Positions 9,710 to 22,109 of a stretch of 64,000 nucleotides of DNA are shown here, piece by piece; within the stretch, counting starts at the first letter, position 1, and every line of letters begins with the position of its first letter. The notes beneath the pieces were generated by a model that was given only the letters and a program-made list of their open reading frames with translations, had not been told where the DNA came from and made no database searches. Origin of the DNA: Hsuehochloa calcarea (taxonomy: Eukaryota; Streptophyta; Magnoliopsida; Poales; Poaceae); contig CM070609.1 in the NCBI GenBank assembly GCA_036346395.1, forward strand, positions 30,819,223 through 30,883,222. Direction: 5' to 3'. The translations under genes and the position numbers were made by a program.

Positions 9710-10985
9710 GGGGATCTTCCGACATCGACATGGATGCGGTTTCGACTACGAGCGAGTGATGCATCCGTGATGGTGATGTTGCCTTGGAGATCATTCTCCG
9801 AGAAACCATCCCATCAATGGAGTTGAGGAGGATCCTTATCCCCACAACGATCGTCCAACGGAGGAGCCAATTCCCTCAAGGACAAGGGTCAATCCGGCCC
9901 GAGCGCACCGGGAGGACTCACAACACGGCGAGTTTTCCTCCAAGTGTTCAAGTCCCCTAAAGCGGTCAGGCACAGTGAGATAAGTTACAGGAGCCACCAT
10001 TCGAGGACTCCACCGGCATCTAGTGATCCTCTCTCTCTCGGGGTAACTCCGGAGAGGTGGGATCAAGCATGCTTTCACGCAAATTCGGCCGTCTCTCCGA
10101 GATCTCATTTGCGAGCGGAGGCGATTATAACCGGAGTTCCCCTACGGAGGATTACTCCAAGTCGCGAGATGGTGTCTCTCGAGCACTCCTCAAGCGGGAG
10201 GCCTCGGCGCAAGTGAGAATCATCAGCGGAGGTCTTCGTCCTTCCCTCAAATCGAGTCGACCTCATGGAGGCCGAGATAAGAACACTCCCGAAGATCACA
10301 CCTGCGCCCCTCGTGGTAATGGCAAGGGCACCACCGGTGGCAGACGAGAACCAACACTTTGATGAGCAGAAATCCTCGACATTCTCGCACTCCAGAGAAG
10401 ACCTCAAAGACTGATGAGGAGGATTTTGAGGTCATCAGAAAAAGAAAATTGCATCGGAAGAACACGCTGGCGCATTCAACATCGATCGGAGGAGGTACAA
10501 GAACTCCGGGACATCAACGACTTGCTCGAGAATCCCAATCAAGAGCTTGCTCGAGCGCTGAGTCACGATCTCTTTCTTTGAAGAGATTGCGCAAAGGCTT
10601 ATTTGTGATGACAAGGCTGGAAGTTCCTCGTCGACAACATTCGGTAGTCGTAGCAATCGACTTCCTCGGCTACGATCAATCGAATATTTCTCTCGTAGGA
10701 ATCGACACAAGTCGAATCGATCCCTATTCGGAGAAATACATTTCGATCGGTGATGATCAAAGCCCCTCGGAGTGATCATTCACCACTTCCGTAGCGGGTG
10801 GAGTGCGAGGTATCCCCTCGTAGGGCGAGAGACCTACTACGGGGCGAGTCGACTGTTCTTTGGGTATCGTCGAATCGATCACTGGTGATATTAACCCTTC
10901 TTTCTTACAAAGAAGGCGTCAAGAAGTGATTCTGGGATCTGGGCATTTTAAATCGACCTTGAGCGGTTCATTGGCCACCTCATTT
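9710..10985 (+). other. Leader and 5' gag region of the gypsy element, decayed
   Basis: Contains only short frames on both strands, rich in Arg, Ser and Glu. None carries a recognised domain. By position it is the untranslated leader plus the variable N-terminal part of gag. Confidence 0.45.
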
Positions 10986-11810
10986 TCGACCGGTGAACAT
11001 GGAGAAATTTGATGGATCTCAAAATCCCATCGAATATCTTGAGATCTATACAACGGTGTCCGAAGCGGCGGGAGGAGGAGAGCATGTAATGGCAAATTAC
11101 CTTCCGATTGTGCTCGAAGGATCCGCTCGATCGTGGTTATTAAACCAACCACTCGAGTCGATCTACTCTTAGCAACACCTTGCGATCTTCTCTGATAATT
11201 TCAAGGCACATACATCCGCCTGGAAAGGAAGGCGACTTGCCGGATAAAGCGGAACAACAACGAGACTTTGCGTCAATTCATCAAGCGCTTTAGTCGGGTT
11301 AAGTAACTCAATTCGAAAATTTCGACTCCTCTGTGATCGGGGCTTTTAAGCAAGAGTCAGTAGTAGAAGGATAACGAGAGGATATTGCTTTGAATCCTCC
11401 CAACAACATTCTTAGAGCTCTTGAGATGGCGATCGATATCTGGCTTACGAGGCGGTCGGTGGAACAACACTATCGATCGAAAGCGTACACTCCTCGAGAG
11501 CGGTGAAGTTGGTAAGGACAAAAAAGCAAAAAGTTCAAGAAGAAAATAAAGAGTCAAAACCACAAACCGGTGGTTTCAAGGAGGTCTTAGCCGTGAAGAT
11601 AGAGAGCCCCAAACCACCAAGTCGTACCACAGATCAAGGCAAAGGTAAGCGCCACGATCGTAGGAGCGACAAACCAAGGTGGTGTCCTTTTCATAAAAGG
11701 AAGGACATGACCTCCATAGCTGCGAGTTTTCAAAAAAGCTCGAGGACTACTACAACGACAAAGCACCACTCCCTACTCTCGGCGGGTGGGACATACGAGT
11801 AGCCAAAGTC
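10986..11810 (+). pseudogene. Gypsy (Tat) gag remnant
   Basis: The plus-strand translation from about 10998 reads KFDGSQNPIEYLEIYTT, then AAGGGEHVMANYLPIVL and EGSARSWLLNQP, then a stop (TAG near 11168). These are the conserved capsid-core motifs of plant Tat Gag (KYDGxxNPxxFLxxYTT, VMANYFPxxLxGxARxWL). A basic Lys-rich tail with RWCPFHKRKDMTS follows at 11503-11800, resembling the C-x-(F/Y)-H region after the core. Gag would form the virus-like particle. Several frameshifts and stops make it inactive. Confidence 0.7.
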
Positions 11811-12029
11811 ATCGGATGATGAGGAGATGCCGTTCAAGATCCATAACATACCGTTGAGCACATCTACGGAGGATCATCGACATCGACTCCAAGCGACAAC
11901 AAAGGCTGCGGACGAGAGTAAATTCCATACATGCTCCTCTCGTCAATAATTTACGAAGTGGTGGAAGTTACCATCTCTTTTGAGAAGGATGATTGCCCGA
12001 TCACTCTGAGTCGATCAGTCGATATCCGA

Positions 12030-12500
12030 TTGTGGTCGAACCCACCATCAACAAGCTGTCGGGTCAATCAGTGTTGGTTGATGGTGGCGATTCCTTGAAC
12101 ATACTATTTACTAATGCCACGGGCGAGATGCAAGTACCGGGACAAAGGTAAGGCGATGCGATACTCCTTTCATGGAATCGTCAGGGGTCTTCGACCAAAC
12201 CCATTGGCCAAGTTTCTCTTCCTTTAACATTTGGCTCACCAAGTAATTTGAGACGGAAAGTCTCCTTTGATGTGATTCGATTTCGATCGGCATATAACGC
12301 CATACTCGGACGACCAACTTTAGCAAAATTCTTAATGGCTACTCATTATGGGTATCAATGTCTTAAGATGCGAGTCCCAAAGGTGATCACAATTCAATGT
12401 GACAAAAGATGGCGTATAAACTGCGACCGTCGATCCTCGAGATGGTTGGTCAAATACCAACTCGAGATGAAAGTCGACCGACTAGCAAGTGAAGCCTAAA
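12030..12500 (+). pseudogene. Gypsy (Tat) aspartic protease remnant
   Basis: Translation near 12055-12120 gives SVLVDGGDSLNILFTNAT, matching the plant gypsy protease active-site region LVDxGSSxNILF. Downstream, FDVIRFRSAYNAILGRPTLA (12270-12330) matches the conserved F-x-V-x-x-x-x-x-Y-N-A-I-L-G-R-P-x-L motif that ends this protease. Frames are interrupted, so it is inactive. Confidence 0.7.
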
Positions 12501-12639
12501 AACTGCACCAAAGCCGAGCGACCAAGTCAAAGAGGTTCCTCACGGGCGCGAGAGAAGCCCTCGAAGGCTGTTCGCATCGGGAGACTTCAACCCCAAATAG
12601 GAAGGCGCCCTCATTACCTTCCTCAGAGCTACTTGGATG

Positions 12640-14110
12640 TCTTTGCGTGGCAAGCATCAGACATGCGGAGTCCCGGGGAGGTGATCGAGCACGAGGCTAG
12701 CTACGGCACGATAAAGTACCGTAAAACAAAAATTACGGAGATTTGCCTGATCGGCGAGATGCTATTAAATCGAATTGGATAAGCTACTTAAGCGGGCTTT
12801 ATAAGAGAAGTCAACCACCCAGTGGTTGGCTAACCTGTAATGGTCAAAAAGTCAAGCGGCGAATGGCGTATGTCGTGAACTTTCTTGATCTTAATAAAGC
12901 TTGTCCAAAGATGATTTCCCTTTACCTCGTATCGATCGGTTGGTTGATTCTACTACGAGGTTGTGAGATATTAAGTTTTTAGATGCATATTGCGGATACC
13001 ACGGATCAATATGTGTCTAAGCGATGAAAAAAAGACGCATTCATTACTCCATTTGGTACCTTTTGCTATGTCAAAATGCCATTTGGTCTAAAGAATGCCG
13101 GTGCTTCTTTTCAACGCCTAATGCAATCGACTTTTCATCTCAATTAGGTAGGAATACGGAAGCCTATGTTGATGATCTAGTCGTAAAAGCATTAAGAGAC
13201 TTAATCATATCAGCGACCTACAAGAAACATTCGACAACCTCGAAAGCACCGCTTAAAACTTAATCGAGAGAAGTGTGTGTTTGGAATTTCTTTAGGAAAA
13301 TTGCTCGGATTCTAGTATCACGAGCGAGGAATCGAAGCAAATCTGAAAAATAAAGGCCATCCTCGGATCGTCCTCCAACCACAAAAAGGAAGTCGAGAAA
13401 CTCACTTTGGATGCATGGCGGCTTTATGTCGTTTCATCGCGCGACTAGGAGAAAAGGACTACCTTTCTTTAAACTTCTCGGGAGACATGAAGGTTTTGAG
13501 TGGTCGAGCGAGACAAGCAGCGCCTTTGAGGATGTCAAGAGGTACCTTTCGAGTGCTCTGTTACGGTTTCTCCAAAGCGGAAGAGGCGCTCTTAATTTAC
13601 CTAGCTGCCCGCGCCACGAGGCGACAAGCGCGATCTTGGTCGTAGAAACGTGGCGATACAGCGGCCGGTTTACTCGTCGGCCAGTTTTACGGGCCTAAGG
13701 GCGTTACCCTCGGGTCAAAAACTTCTATATGCCCTCCTCATGTCTTGAGAAGCTGCGGTATTATTTTGGGCGCACAAAATAGTGTGTAAATGCGAGTTTC
13801 CTTTAGAGCAATCCTCCATAATAAGGAAGCAATGGGGCGCATGGCAAAATGGTCGGTCGAACTTGGGAGTTCGACCTCCATTCGTGTCGACGGCCATAAA
13901 ATCGAGATCTTGGCGGACTTTGTCGCGAATGGACAAATCTGAACTGTTCGGGAATCGATCTGATTCCCGACGACCGATGGATGATGTACTGACAGGTCAC
14001 TTACTTTAAGTGGCTCGAAAGTGAGGTGGTCTGGTATCTCCTCTGGAGAAACCTTAAAGTATGCCATACAATTAAACTTTTAGGCCACTAACAATGTGGC
14101 GATCACGAAG
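12640..14110 (+). pseudogene. Gypsy (Tat) reverse transcriptase and RNase H remnant
   Basis: Fragments in shifting frames show the RT order: VKRRMAYVVNFLDLNKACPK (12850-12910, the RxxxDYRxLNK-like box), a segment equal to [19 protein letters not shown] near 13045-13105, YVDDLVVK at 13165-13190 (catalytic YVDD), then EKCVFGISLGKLLG (13265-13305). RNase H-like pieces follow to about 14100. At least five frame changes are needed, so this is a dead relic. Confidence 0.7.
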
Positions 14111-14329
14111 GTTTGCTAGGCGGCATATGAGCTGCAAAGCACTCTCAATTAAATCGACTACTCGTGAGAGAGACTCTCAACTAGTCGTGAATCCGGTCGG
14201 GAAAGAGTACGGTGCTCTAACTCGACAATGTCTCGGTACTTATCGAGATGCATAAGCTAGAAAAGTATTTTTAGGTTTGAGTACAATTCATCCCTCGAAA
14301 GGATAATTTCCTCATGAGACCAACTTGCT

Positions 14330-15640
14330 CGGATGGCTTCTTCCGATCTACGGTATCAAAGGAGTTTTCTTGGAGCAACTCCAAAAGCCGTCTGCAGTCG
14401 AAGAACCGAGACACCTCCTATTGAGATGGCCTCATTAGACTACGAGGATACGGATGACTCCCATCTCGAGTATCTTCGCAAGGGTTCGTGCGAAGATGAT
14501 CTTGAGGCGGTCGTTTATCGAAAAGCCAAAATATATACTTTGGTCGAAGGAGTCCTCTATAAGCGAGGAACCCAAGGGATACTCATGCGATGCATTCCAT
14601 AAAGCGAAGAATAACACTCCTTCACGATATACGATGGCATCTGTGGGACACATGCTTCCTCTGAGAACATTGGTTGGTAAAGCCTTTCGACAAGGTTTTC
14701 TTGGCCTCTGACCTGTCACGATGCTAAGGAGGTGGTTAAAAAGTGTGTTCGATGCCAATTTCATAGTAGAGCGATACACCAACCGGCTCAAGCATTACGG
14801 ACAATACCTCTTTCTTGGCCTTTTGCGACACAGGGTCTTGATATCCTAGGGCCGTTTCCCAAAGCTCGGGAGGTTTGAATGCCTTTTGTGACTATTGACA
14901 CATTCACAAAATGGATTGAAGTGAACACATGCTTCAGGATAACAACGAGCGGCAAAAGGTTCATGATGAGATGCGTAATTAGGCGATTTGGAGTTAAGTC
15001 GGATAATTACGGACAATAATAAACAATTAGCAAGTGCAAAATTTGAGGAATTTTGCGGCGAGTTAGTACCAAGTTATGCTATGCTTATTGCACATCCCCA
15101 AAGCAGCGGGCGGTCGAGCGTGCAAGCGGCCAAATAATGCGAGAATTAAAACCGAGTCTTGACCCGACTTGTTAGCGCTCGGGGCTTGGGTACAAAATTA
15201 CCTTAGTATTATGGGCGGTTAAATGCGACCACGATCGAGCAACGGGAGAAACACCATTTTTCTAGTGTTGGGCGAAGCCATGCTTCCTCGGAGCTAAAAT
15301 TGCGGTCAACACGAGTTGAAACCTTCAACAACTCGGACCGGGAACAACTTGAGAGATGATATTAACCTACTCGAAGAAAGGAGAAACCTAGCCTTAATCC
15401 GTTCGGCGGTCTACCAACAAGCCTGCTTGCGATACTATGATCGTAAGGTCCAACCTCGCGACCTTCTTTGTAGGTGACTTAGTATTGAGCTACGCCAATC
15501 CAAGTCTAATCGGAATAAACTTTCCCTAAATGGGAAGGTCCTTACGATGGTCGAAATAACTTCGGCGAGTCGATCGACTAGCGATGGAAGGCAGACGAGT
15601 TCTCTCAAACTCTTGGAACATCGACCCGATTCGCAAATTC
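14330..15640 (+). pseudogene. Gypsy (Tat) integrase remnant
   Basis: Around 14715-14880 the plus strand encodes AKEVVKKCVRCQFHSRAIHQ (end of the HHCC finger, CxxC) and PFATQGLDILGPFPKA (start of the catalytic core, first Asp). FVTIDTFTKWIEV follows at about 14885-14925. Later fragments cover the rest of the core and the C-terminal domain. Frames are broken throughout. Confidence 0.65.
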
Positions 15641-15719
15641 TATGTGTGACCAATTTCTCGAGCAATAAAAGTCCGAGTTCTTTCTAGCTCTCTTGCCTTA
15701 TTTTTGAGTAGTGCTTTTT

Positions 15720-16320
15720 AATCTTTCGACTATGATCCTAAAACACCCGATTTCTTTACCTTTGGTGGCGAGCAACGTCATCGATCGAAACCTCTCCTCT
15801 GCATGTGGTTACGCCCACTAGAAGGAATTTTCTAGCATCGACTCGTTACTCATTTTCTTTGCCAATACAAAGAGCTCGGGTTTTATCCGATCGAAATGTT
15901 CTCAAAGCCAATTCTCTCAATCTTAGTTTATTTTTTAGTAATTTCAAAAAATATTCTAAGTAGAGTGCACTTTCTTATGTTTATTCGACCACCTTTGGTG
16001 TACTCGATTCGTTTTAGCGGTGAAGGAAGAGACACACCTAGTCGAAGTCTTTCCTCTCTGCGTGGTCACGCCCACTAGAAGGAACTTCCTAGTGTCGCTC
16101 AGTCTCCTACTTTTGCTCTTTGGAAAAGACTTATCGAGTCCACCAAAAAGGCGAATGAATTACTAAAGTCCTCTAAGGCGTTTGTTTAACTCAAGTTCTT
16201 TGTTTTGGTTCGATTAAACCCGATCGGACATGATAACATCACCTAGTCGAAGCCTTTCCTCTCTTGCGTGGTCACGCCCACTAGAAGGAACTTCCTAGTG
16301 TCGAGTCGTTTCTACTCTTT
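15720..16320 (+). repeat. About 205-260 bp imperfect tandem repeats in the gypsy 3' region
   Basis: A block around GGTCACGCCCACTAGAAGGA and CTTCCTAGTGTCG appears at about 15790-15840, 16050-16100 and 16250-16300, with related flanks (CGAAGYCTTTCCTCTC). Non-coding. Such arrays are usual between integrase and the 3' LTR in Tat elements. Confidence 0.7.
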
Positions 16321-16449
16321 CGACCCGATTGCTTGACAACCGTAACAAAACTATAAGTTAAACAAACCTCTCTTTGTTTTCAGAAATCCCATTTCAAACA
16401 CTATTTACTTAGATTGTCTAAACAAGCTAAGCAAATAGTCGGGGGCTAG

Positions 16450-16761
16450 GATAAAGTTATTAATTTGACTTCAATTCTTAGTCTTTCATTCGTTTATTAT
16501 CTTTTGAGTTACTAACTACTCGACAAGATGATTTTGAGAAACAAGATGGCCTAGGATAAAGTTATTAATTTAACTTCAATCCTTGGTCCTTCATTCGTCT
16601 ATTATCTTTTGAGTTACTAACTACTCGACATGATGATTTTCATGAAACAAGATGGCCTAGGATAAAGTTATTAATTTAACTTCAATCCTTGGTCCTTCAT
16701 TCGCCTATTATCTTTTGAGTTACTAACTACTCGACAAGATGATTTTCAGGAAACAAGATGG
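16450..16761 (+). repeat. 105-106 bp tandem repeat, three copies
   Basis: Units begin GATAAAGTTATTAATTTRAC at 16450, 16555 and 16661 and each ends near AAACAAGATGG. The copies are over 90 percent alike, with copies 2 and 3 closest to each other. Confidence 0.9.
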
Positions 16762-17036
16762 ATCGTATATTACTCATCAACAGAAATTGTCTACCTTACA
16801 AAGTAGTTACAAGATTACTCTGAAGGGGGAGAGCCTAGTTGCATTTCCTCATACCTTTTTGCCAACCGATTACATTTCCTCAATCAGACGATTTGCCTCG
16901 ATTGAGCAATCGAACTCGGCTTCAATTGGTTGCACATTAAGGCGGGGTCTTGAGCTTTAAGTTTAAGCGCGTAACTTACTTGACTTCATTGCCTCCTTAT
17001 TGATTGACAGTTAGCCTTGAGTGGTCACCATTTCTT

Positions 17037-20000
17037 TCAAGTTTCGACTTGTTCCCCAATGGTACTTATGTGAGCGACTCTGATATCTTCTCGAGGAGTT
17101 TTTCCCTCAGAATGTAGCTCACTAAGCACATTGTTCAGGAGTGTGATGTTGCCTTGAAGACTATTCTTCATCGACTCCATCTCCTGTTGGGTACAAGTCG
17201 AAGTCTCGCGAAGTTTCTTGTTTTCGACCACTTGTTCTGAAAAGAATAAAACCGGTCAAATAAAAATAAACTTCTAGAGGAAGATAACACAAAGATAATT
17301 GTAGGTAAAAGCATTTCTTACCTACTAGTTGAGAATCCAGTTTCTTGACCTCTTCTTGATGGAAAGCAACGGTTTCAGCATGCTTTTTCTCCCATGCTCT
17401 GATGTCCTCTGCATTCATCTTAGCAATGCGGACGGACTCATTGTAGATCAAGGTCTTCTCTTGGATTTCAGCCTCGAACTTCTCAATTCGGCAGCAATTT
17501 CTGAACAAGAAATTGTCATTAGAAAAGGGAAAATACTCGAGAAGGACAATAGGTAAAGAATTACTTACCTGTTACTTGAGTTCTCAGACCCTCGAGTTCT
17601 TGATCCTTATCCTTGGTAATGCGAGAAAACTCCTGAATAACCATAGCTTTTCTTGAACTTGATCAGAAGCTTCGCATCTCATTTTCTTTATCGGAGAAGA
17701 AATGAGAGTTGGGTAAGGTTAAAGCTCAAAAGCGGTCTTAAGTTCGGCACTTCTTGTTTATTTTTTCTGCAATCTTCTAGATCAGAGACGACCTCTCGAA
17801 GTCTATCAGAGAACTATTACTTCCTCCTTAGCTTTCTCGACTCCTCTTTTTCATAGTCGGTGAGTCATTAAGGTCTTCGTATCCTTGTTCAACCTACAAA
17901 CAACGAAGCGGAGATAAACATCAGTAGATTGGTTGTAAGTACTTCTACAACTACCGACCTAGTCGTAAGTTTTCTACAACTATGTCATGGTCGTAAGTCT
18001 TTCTCGACCACCAAGCGGTAAGTAAGTAATCAAAAGCTCTTCGACCCGATATTTTGTCATGAGTTTTTCCATGACTATTCTCGTAAAACACTATACGAGT
18101 AGTTAAGTCGAAAACAACTATGAATAATAGTGACTTACCATCTCTCGCCTCTTGCACAGTATTTCTTTTTCTGTCTTAGCTCTAAAAGTTGTCGATGGTA
18201 CTCACCGACAACGGCAATTTGCTCGAGCTTTACGCAAAAGAAAGCAGTGAGAAGTGAAGGAAAGCCACATATATAAGTATTCTAAAAATACTTACATTCA
18301 TAGTCGACCTAGCAAAGATCGAATATACAAAATCCGGGTTCGTGACTTATCTATCCTCGCGACTTTGTCCCACCACATCTTCTCGAGCGCTCATTATCGA
18401 AGGTATTCTCTCTGTTGGGAATATCTTTGGGATGGGGACTTCGGTCACGAATCTGGCGAAAGACCCTATGGCGGAGGCGGGCCCAAAGAAGTCACCACGA
18501 AGTTGAAATATTCTTCTTACGGTTACGTAACTTCTCTTTGGGTAGGGAAGGAGCGCCTCCTCGATTTCCTTCCCGAGCGGTGCACAAGTGGTCACCACCT
18601 TGACGAGGGCTTCCACAGTGCCCTGTTATTTCTCGACCTCGATGATCGTGGCGCCACTTCAACGATGTGACCGCTACTTCAAGGGTCGTAGCTACAACCG
18701 GCGGATGTAGGAATCACTGCAGAGTCTCAACTTCATCGGCCACTGGGCCAAGGGTGATGCTTGACCACCTCCATTGATACCTCTCCAATAAGCGAAGGGG
18801 TGGCAATGGGCTTCTCAACGGAAGCATTCAGGAAATTTGAAGAAGTCGGATTGAAATAAAGAAAAGCAAATCGGGTTGTGAAAAGAAAAAGGTAAATGTT
18901 GTTCTTACACTTTAGTACATTTCACATACCTCGCACCTGGTCTTAACCGGGAACTTTGGAGCAATCCTCCCAGCGGAGGACCTCTTCTTCTCCACGACCA
19001 CGTCAGTGAGGTTCAACAATTGGCCTAGCTTCGACCACGTCGGTCGTAGAGTTTGAAACGAGGAACGAGCTCGGTTTCGATTCTCTGGATGGCGAGATCG
19101 GTCTCGACCATTCCAAGAGCGACCTTGCCCTCAGTGCGAGTTGTCTTTGGTGCGACATCGTCCTTCATAAAAGACATAAAATCTTTCCGGTTCTCCTTTT
19201 CTAGTTGCTTAACAAAACTAGGAGTGGCAACAAGCGCTAAAGATTCCTTGTCATAATAGAAGGTACCTTAGCCTTGCGAGTTTGCGCTTAAGATTGGTTG
19301 CTTCAACACCTCCTCGGCCGATAGGCTGCGCCTCGGCTTGGATATAGCTATAGTGCCGAAGGCTTTGTAGAGGCACAGTCGAAAGACGAGCTCGAGCTTG
19401 CTCCTCCCTTGTCGTGATTTTACAAGTCGGCGTCTTTTAGAGGAGGCCGAGCCTTTGTCTTCGACAACCCAGCGCCAATAATCATCGATCGACTTCTTGT
19501 CGTCACGGCGATTTTCCATGCCTACTTTACGTAAAGCAAAGCGAGAAAAGAAGAATCACTAATCGATCGTAAGTTTTTCTCGACCCGATTGCCAAGTTGT
19601 AAGTTTTTCTCGACACTTTCTTGATCGTAAGATATTCTCGATCACCATTAGTCGTAAGTATCTTCTCGACTATAAAGTCCTAAAAAAATTAACTTTTGAT
19701 TACCTTTAGGCGCTCTATCCTTTCATCTGCGGACAAAGCCGTAATAATTTGAGAACCGCCACTCGGAGTGGCGGAGACTTCTCCGAGATGAGTCGACTCT
19801 AGAGTCAACCTCGGCTGTGAAGATGCAATAATAAACAAATAAGAATATTAGACAATGTTGAGAAGGACCAAGCCGAGAGCTAAGTCGTGATTACTTACCC
19901 TCGTCGTAGTCTCTGGTTGGGTCTCCTCTCCCAGTATCTCCACATAGGAGATGCTCGCTTCTTCAAGGGACTAATTAGGCGTGTGATGAAATCCTTCACC

Positions 20001-20610
20001 ACATGCCATCCGGTCAACCCTTCTTCCTTCAAGTCCTTAATGGCTTGAATATAAGGGCTAATCCGGTTGATATCTTCGAGTTGAATCCCATGAAGATTTC
20101 TTTTAGGCGACCTTCCCGCGAAAGAAAGGTGTCTTGAGTGACCTTCAATAAAACCACCTCTTCCTCGGCCCGACCACGAAGCCGGGTGAAACTCTGAATA
20201 TACTCCTTTGACTTGAGTCATGGAGCTTGAGCCATGACTTAGGCGATTCGGTTTGTCGAGCCATCCCATAATAATATTGGAGCAGCTCGAGATCCGCGGA
20301 ATCCCGAGATCGCCTCGCCACAGTACGAACACACTTAACATGGTAATGGAATTGGGACCTAAGTTCACCAATTCCACCCCAAAGTCTTTCAGTACCCTTT
20401 GTAAGAAAAGGGTGGCGACGATCGAAGGCGCACTCATGTCACGCTTGAAAGGCGAGGGATTTGCCCATTTTCCCCGATGGCGATCTTTGCCCGATAGCGG
20501 AATCCACTTTACGGGGCCTTCTCTGGAATCTTCCGCATCGACCAAGATTTTGATCTTAGCGCATCCATCTCCGATTCTTCCCATTCGAAACTCTCTTGGC
20601 CATTTCGCTC
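17037..20610 (-). pseudogene. Antisense gene of the Tat element: gypsy-type transposon domain plus coiled coil
   Basis: On the strand opposite to gag-pol. The upstream part (19895-20617) includes LFLQRVLKDFGVELVNLGPN, then GWHVVKDFITRLISPLKKRA and PMWRYW, matching the plant 'putative gypsy type transposon' domain (Pfam PF04195 family, from knowledge). Further pieces lie at 19268-19519 and 18347-18616. The 3' part is a coiled coil with clear introns: a donor at about 17567 (ACAG|GTAAGT) to an acceptor near 17500 (TTGTTCAG), and a donor near 17326 (AGTAG|GTAAG) to an acceptor near 17236 (TTTTCAG). Joining these gives a heptad-rich, Glu/Lys-rich tail. One G appears missing near 17485, and the 5' exon has further shifts. 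Function unknown. Accessory antisense ORFs are known in Grande and RIRE2-type elements. Confidence 0.55.
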
Positions 20611-20820
20611 GAAGCAAGAAGTTTTTGATTGGGTTAGCGTGAGAAGATGAAACCTAGTCGAGGACGGAGAAAGCAAGAGCTCGAAGAACAGCGGAGTGAT
20701 TTGAGGAAAAGGTAAAAACCCAAGTCTACCTCCTGGTAAGTTTTTATAACCGAGCGAGCCGCGCTTTGAAGCCGTCTCGTCTATAGAGTGCGTGGGAGTT
20801 GGTTGCACCGCTTGGAACCG

Positions 20821-21164
20821 CTTCATCGGACAAGTCTGTGAAGAACCGGTTGCAATTCCCCAGATGGTCCGTTCGAGAAAAATTAGGTGCGTATTATCAC
20901 CCCCAAGCGAAATTACTTTCTTGACCAAGTCTTTCTGGTTGAAGGAAGTATCAATCGGAAGGTTTTTCTCCGATTCCCCTACTCGACCACGGGCGGTCGT
21001 AGGGGTTTCTGACTTTTGATAGTCGTAAGCAATCTTCACGATTGCGCTTCGCTTGAGAACGTCTCATCAACAGATCTGTGGAAATCGTTTGCAATTCCCC
21101 AGACGGTCTGTTCAGGAAAGTTAGGTTCGTTTTGTCACCTCCAAGCAAAAAAAATTTCTTGACA
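20821..21164 (-). repeat. Duplicated block upstream of the antisense gene
   Basis: Two copies of a roughly 105-bp block (core TTGCAATTCCCCAGAYGGTC) at about 20821-20924 and 21061-21164, roughly 240 bp apart and about 75-80 percent alike. They lie 5' of the antisense gene start, where its promoter should be. Confidence 0.7.
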
Positions 21165-21180
21165 TGCAACCAAAATTTAT

Positions 21181-22109
21181 GTGACAAAGTCGTGAATGCC
21201 AAATAGTAGTCTCATATAATTTATGGGTGGAATGAAAAGATGTGTTGAAACCCAGAGATTGAAAAGTTGGGTTGGAGCCCAGGAAATGAAAAAATGGGTT
21301 GGAGCCTAGAGATTTGAGATGATCTGATTGAGAACTAATGGGAAGTACGAGATGTGATCAGAGAAGGAACATGAGTATTGGGTGAATGGAGCCACTCAGT
21401 GATATTGGATGTTGGAGGCTCTACTAGTATTTTACAATAAAACTCAACTTTGTTAAAATATGTGCTAGTTAAAATGTTAGGTCTCCGAATTTGCTACTAC
21501 TTAATTTATTTCAATAAGTGGCTTTATGCAAACAAAAGAACCACTAGCCATTCCTTTGATCAGCCTTGTATATTATATCATTGCATTTTGTGTGTTGGCT
21601 TGCGAGTACGGTTGTGTACTCATACTCATAATATTATTATTCAGTAAGTGTAAGAGAAGAAGGCTATGTGGGCACTTATGAGTATTCGTCAAGATTGGAG
21701 ATCAAGAAGACCAAGAACTAGATCGCGGGTCCCAGTCGATTGCTTGTGGGTATATATCGTGAGGGCTCCACGTGGTATACTTTAAATTCCGCTTCCGTTA
21801 CTGATTCTTTAAAAGTATTTGGCCTGGCAGGCCATTCTAAAAGTTAAAAGTCTTAATTTCTATTTATGTTTTGTTTAATATTTTGTAATAACTTTACATT
21901 TTCAAGATATATGTTTGAGATGTAACTATGGCCTATGGGCACTCGCTATTGATGCAGAGACTGATGCTATGAACATAGGAGATCTCAAATTACAAATTTT
22001 GGGTCCGACAACTTGTATATATCTTGAGCCTGAGCCTAGCTGACTCGCGAGTCTTGAGTTTTTATCCCCTATCCATACATAAGGATTTTGACTGAGTAAT
22101 GGCAATTAC
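21181..22109. other. Intergenic DNA, nothing recognised
   Basis: No coding motif. Two related short blocks, GGGTTGGAGCCYAG, occur near 21268 and 21296. The rest is unremarkable AT-rich sequence. Confidence 0.4.

Larger units (their letters stand above)
8989..21180 (+). mobile_element. Ty3/gypsy element, Tat lineage, decayed, with antisense gene
   Basis: Order on the plus strand: LTR, primer site, gag remnants, aspartic protease, RT, RNase H, integrase, then about 5 kb of non-coding DNA with tandem repeats and an oppositely oriented intron-containing gene. RT before integrase defines Ty3/gypsy. The primer site, gag motifs and long 3' region with antisense ORF are those of the Tat clade (RIRE2, Grande and relatives; established knowledge). 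No 3' LTR was found, so the right boundary is approximate and the element is probably truncated. Confidence 0.7.

Noticed and set aside
18254..18670. 138-residue plus-strand frame in the gypsy 3' region
   Set aside because: It overlaps a minus-strand segment that fits the antisense gene better, and it shows no domain.
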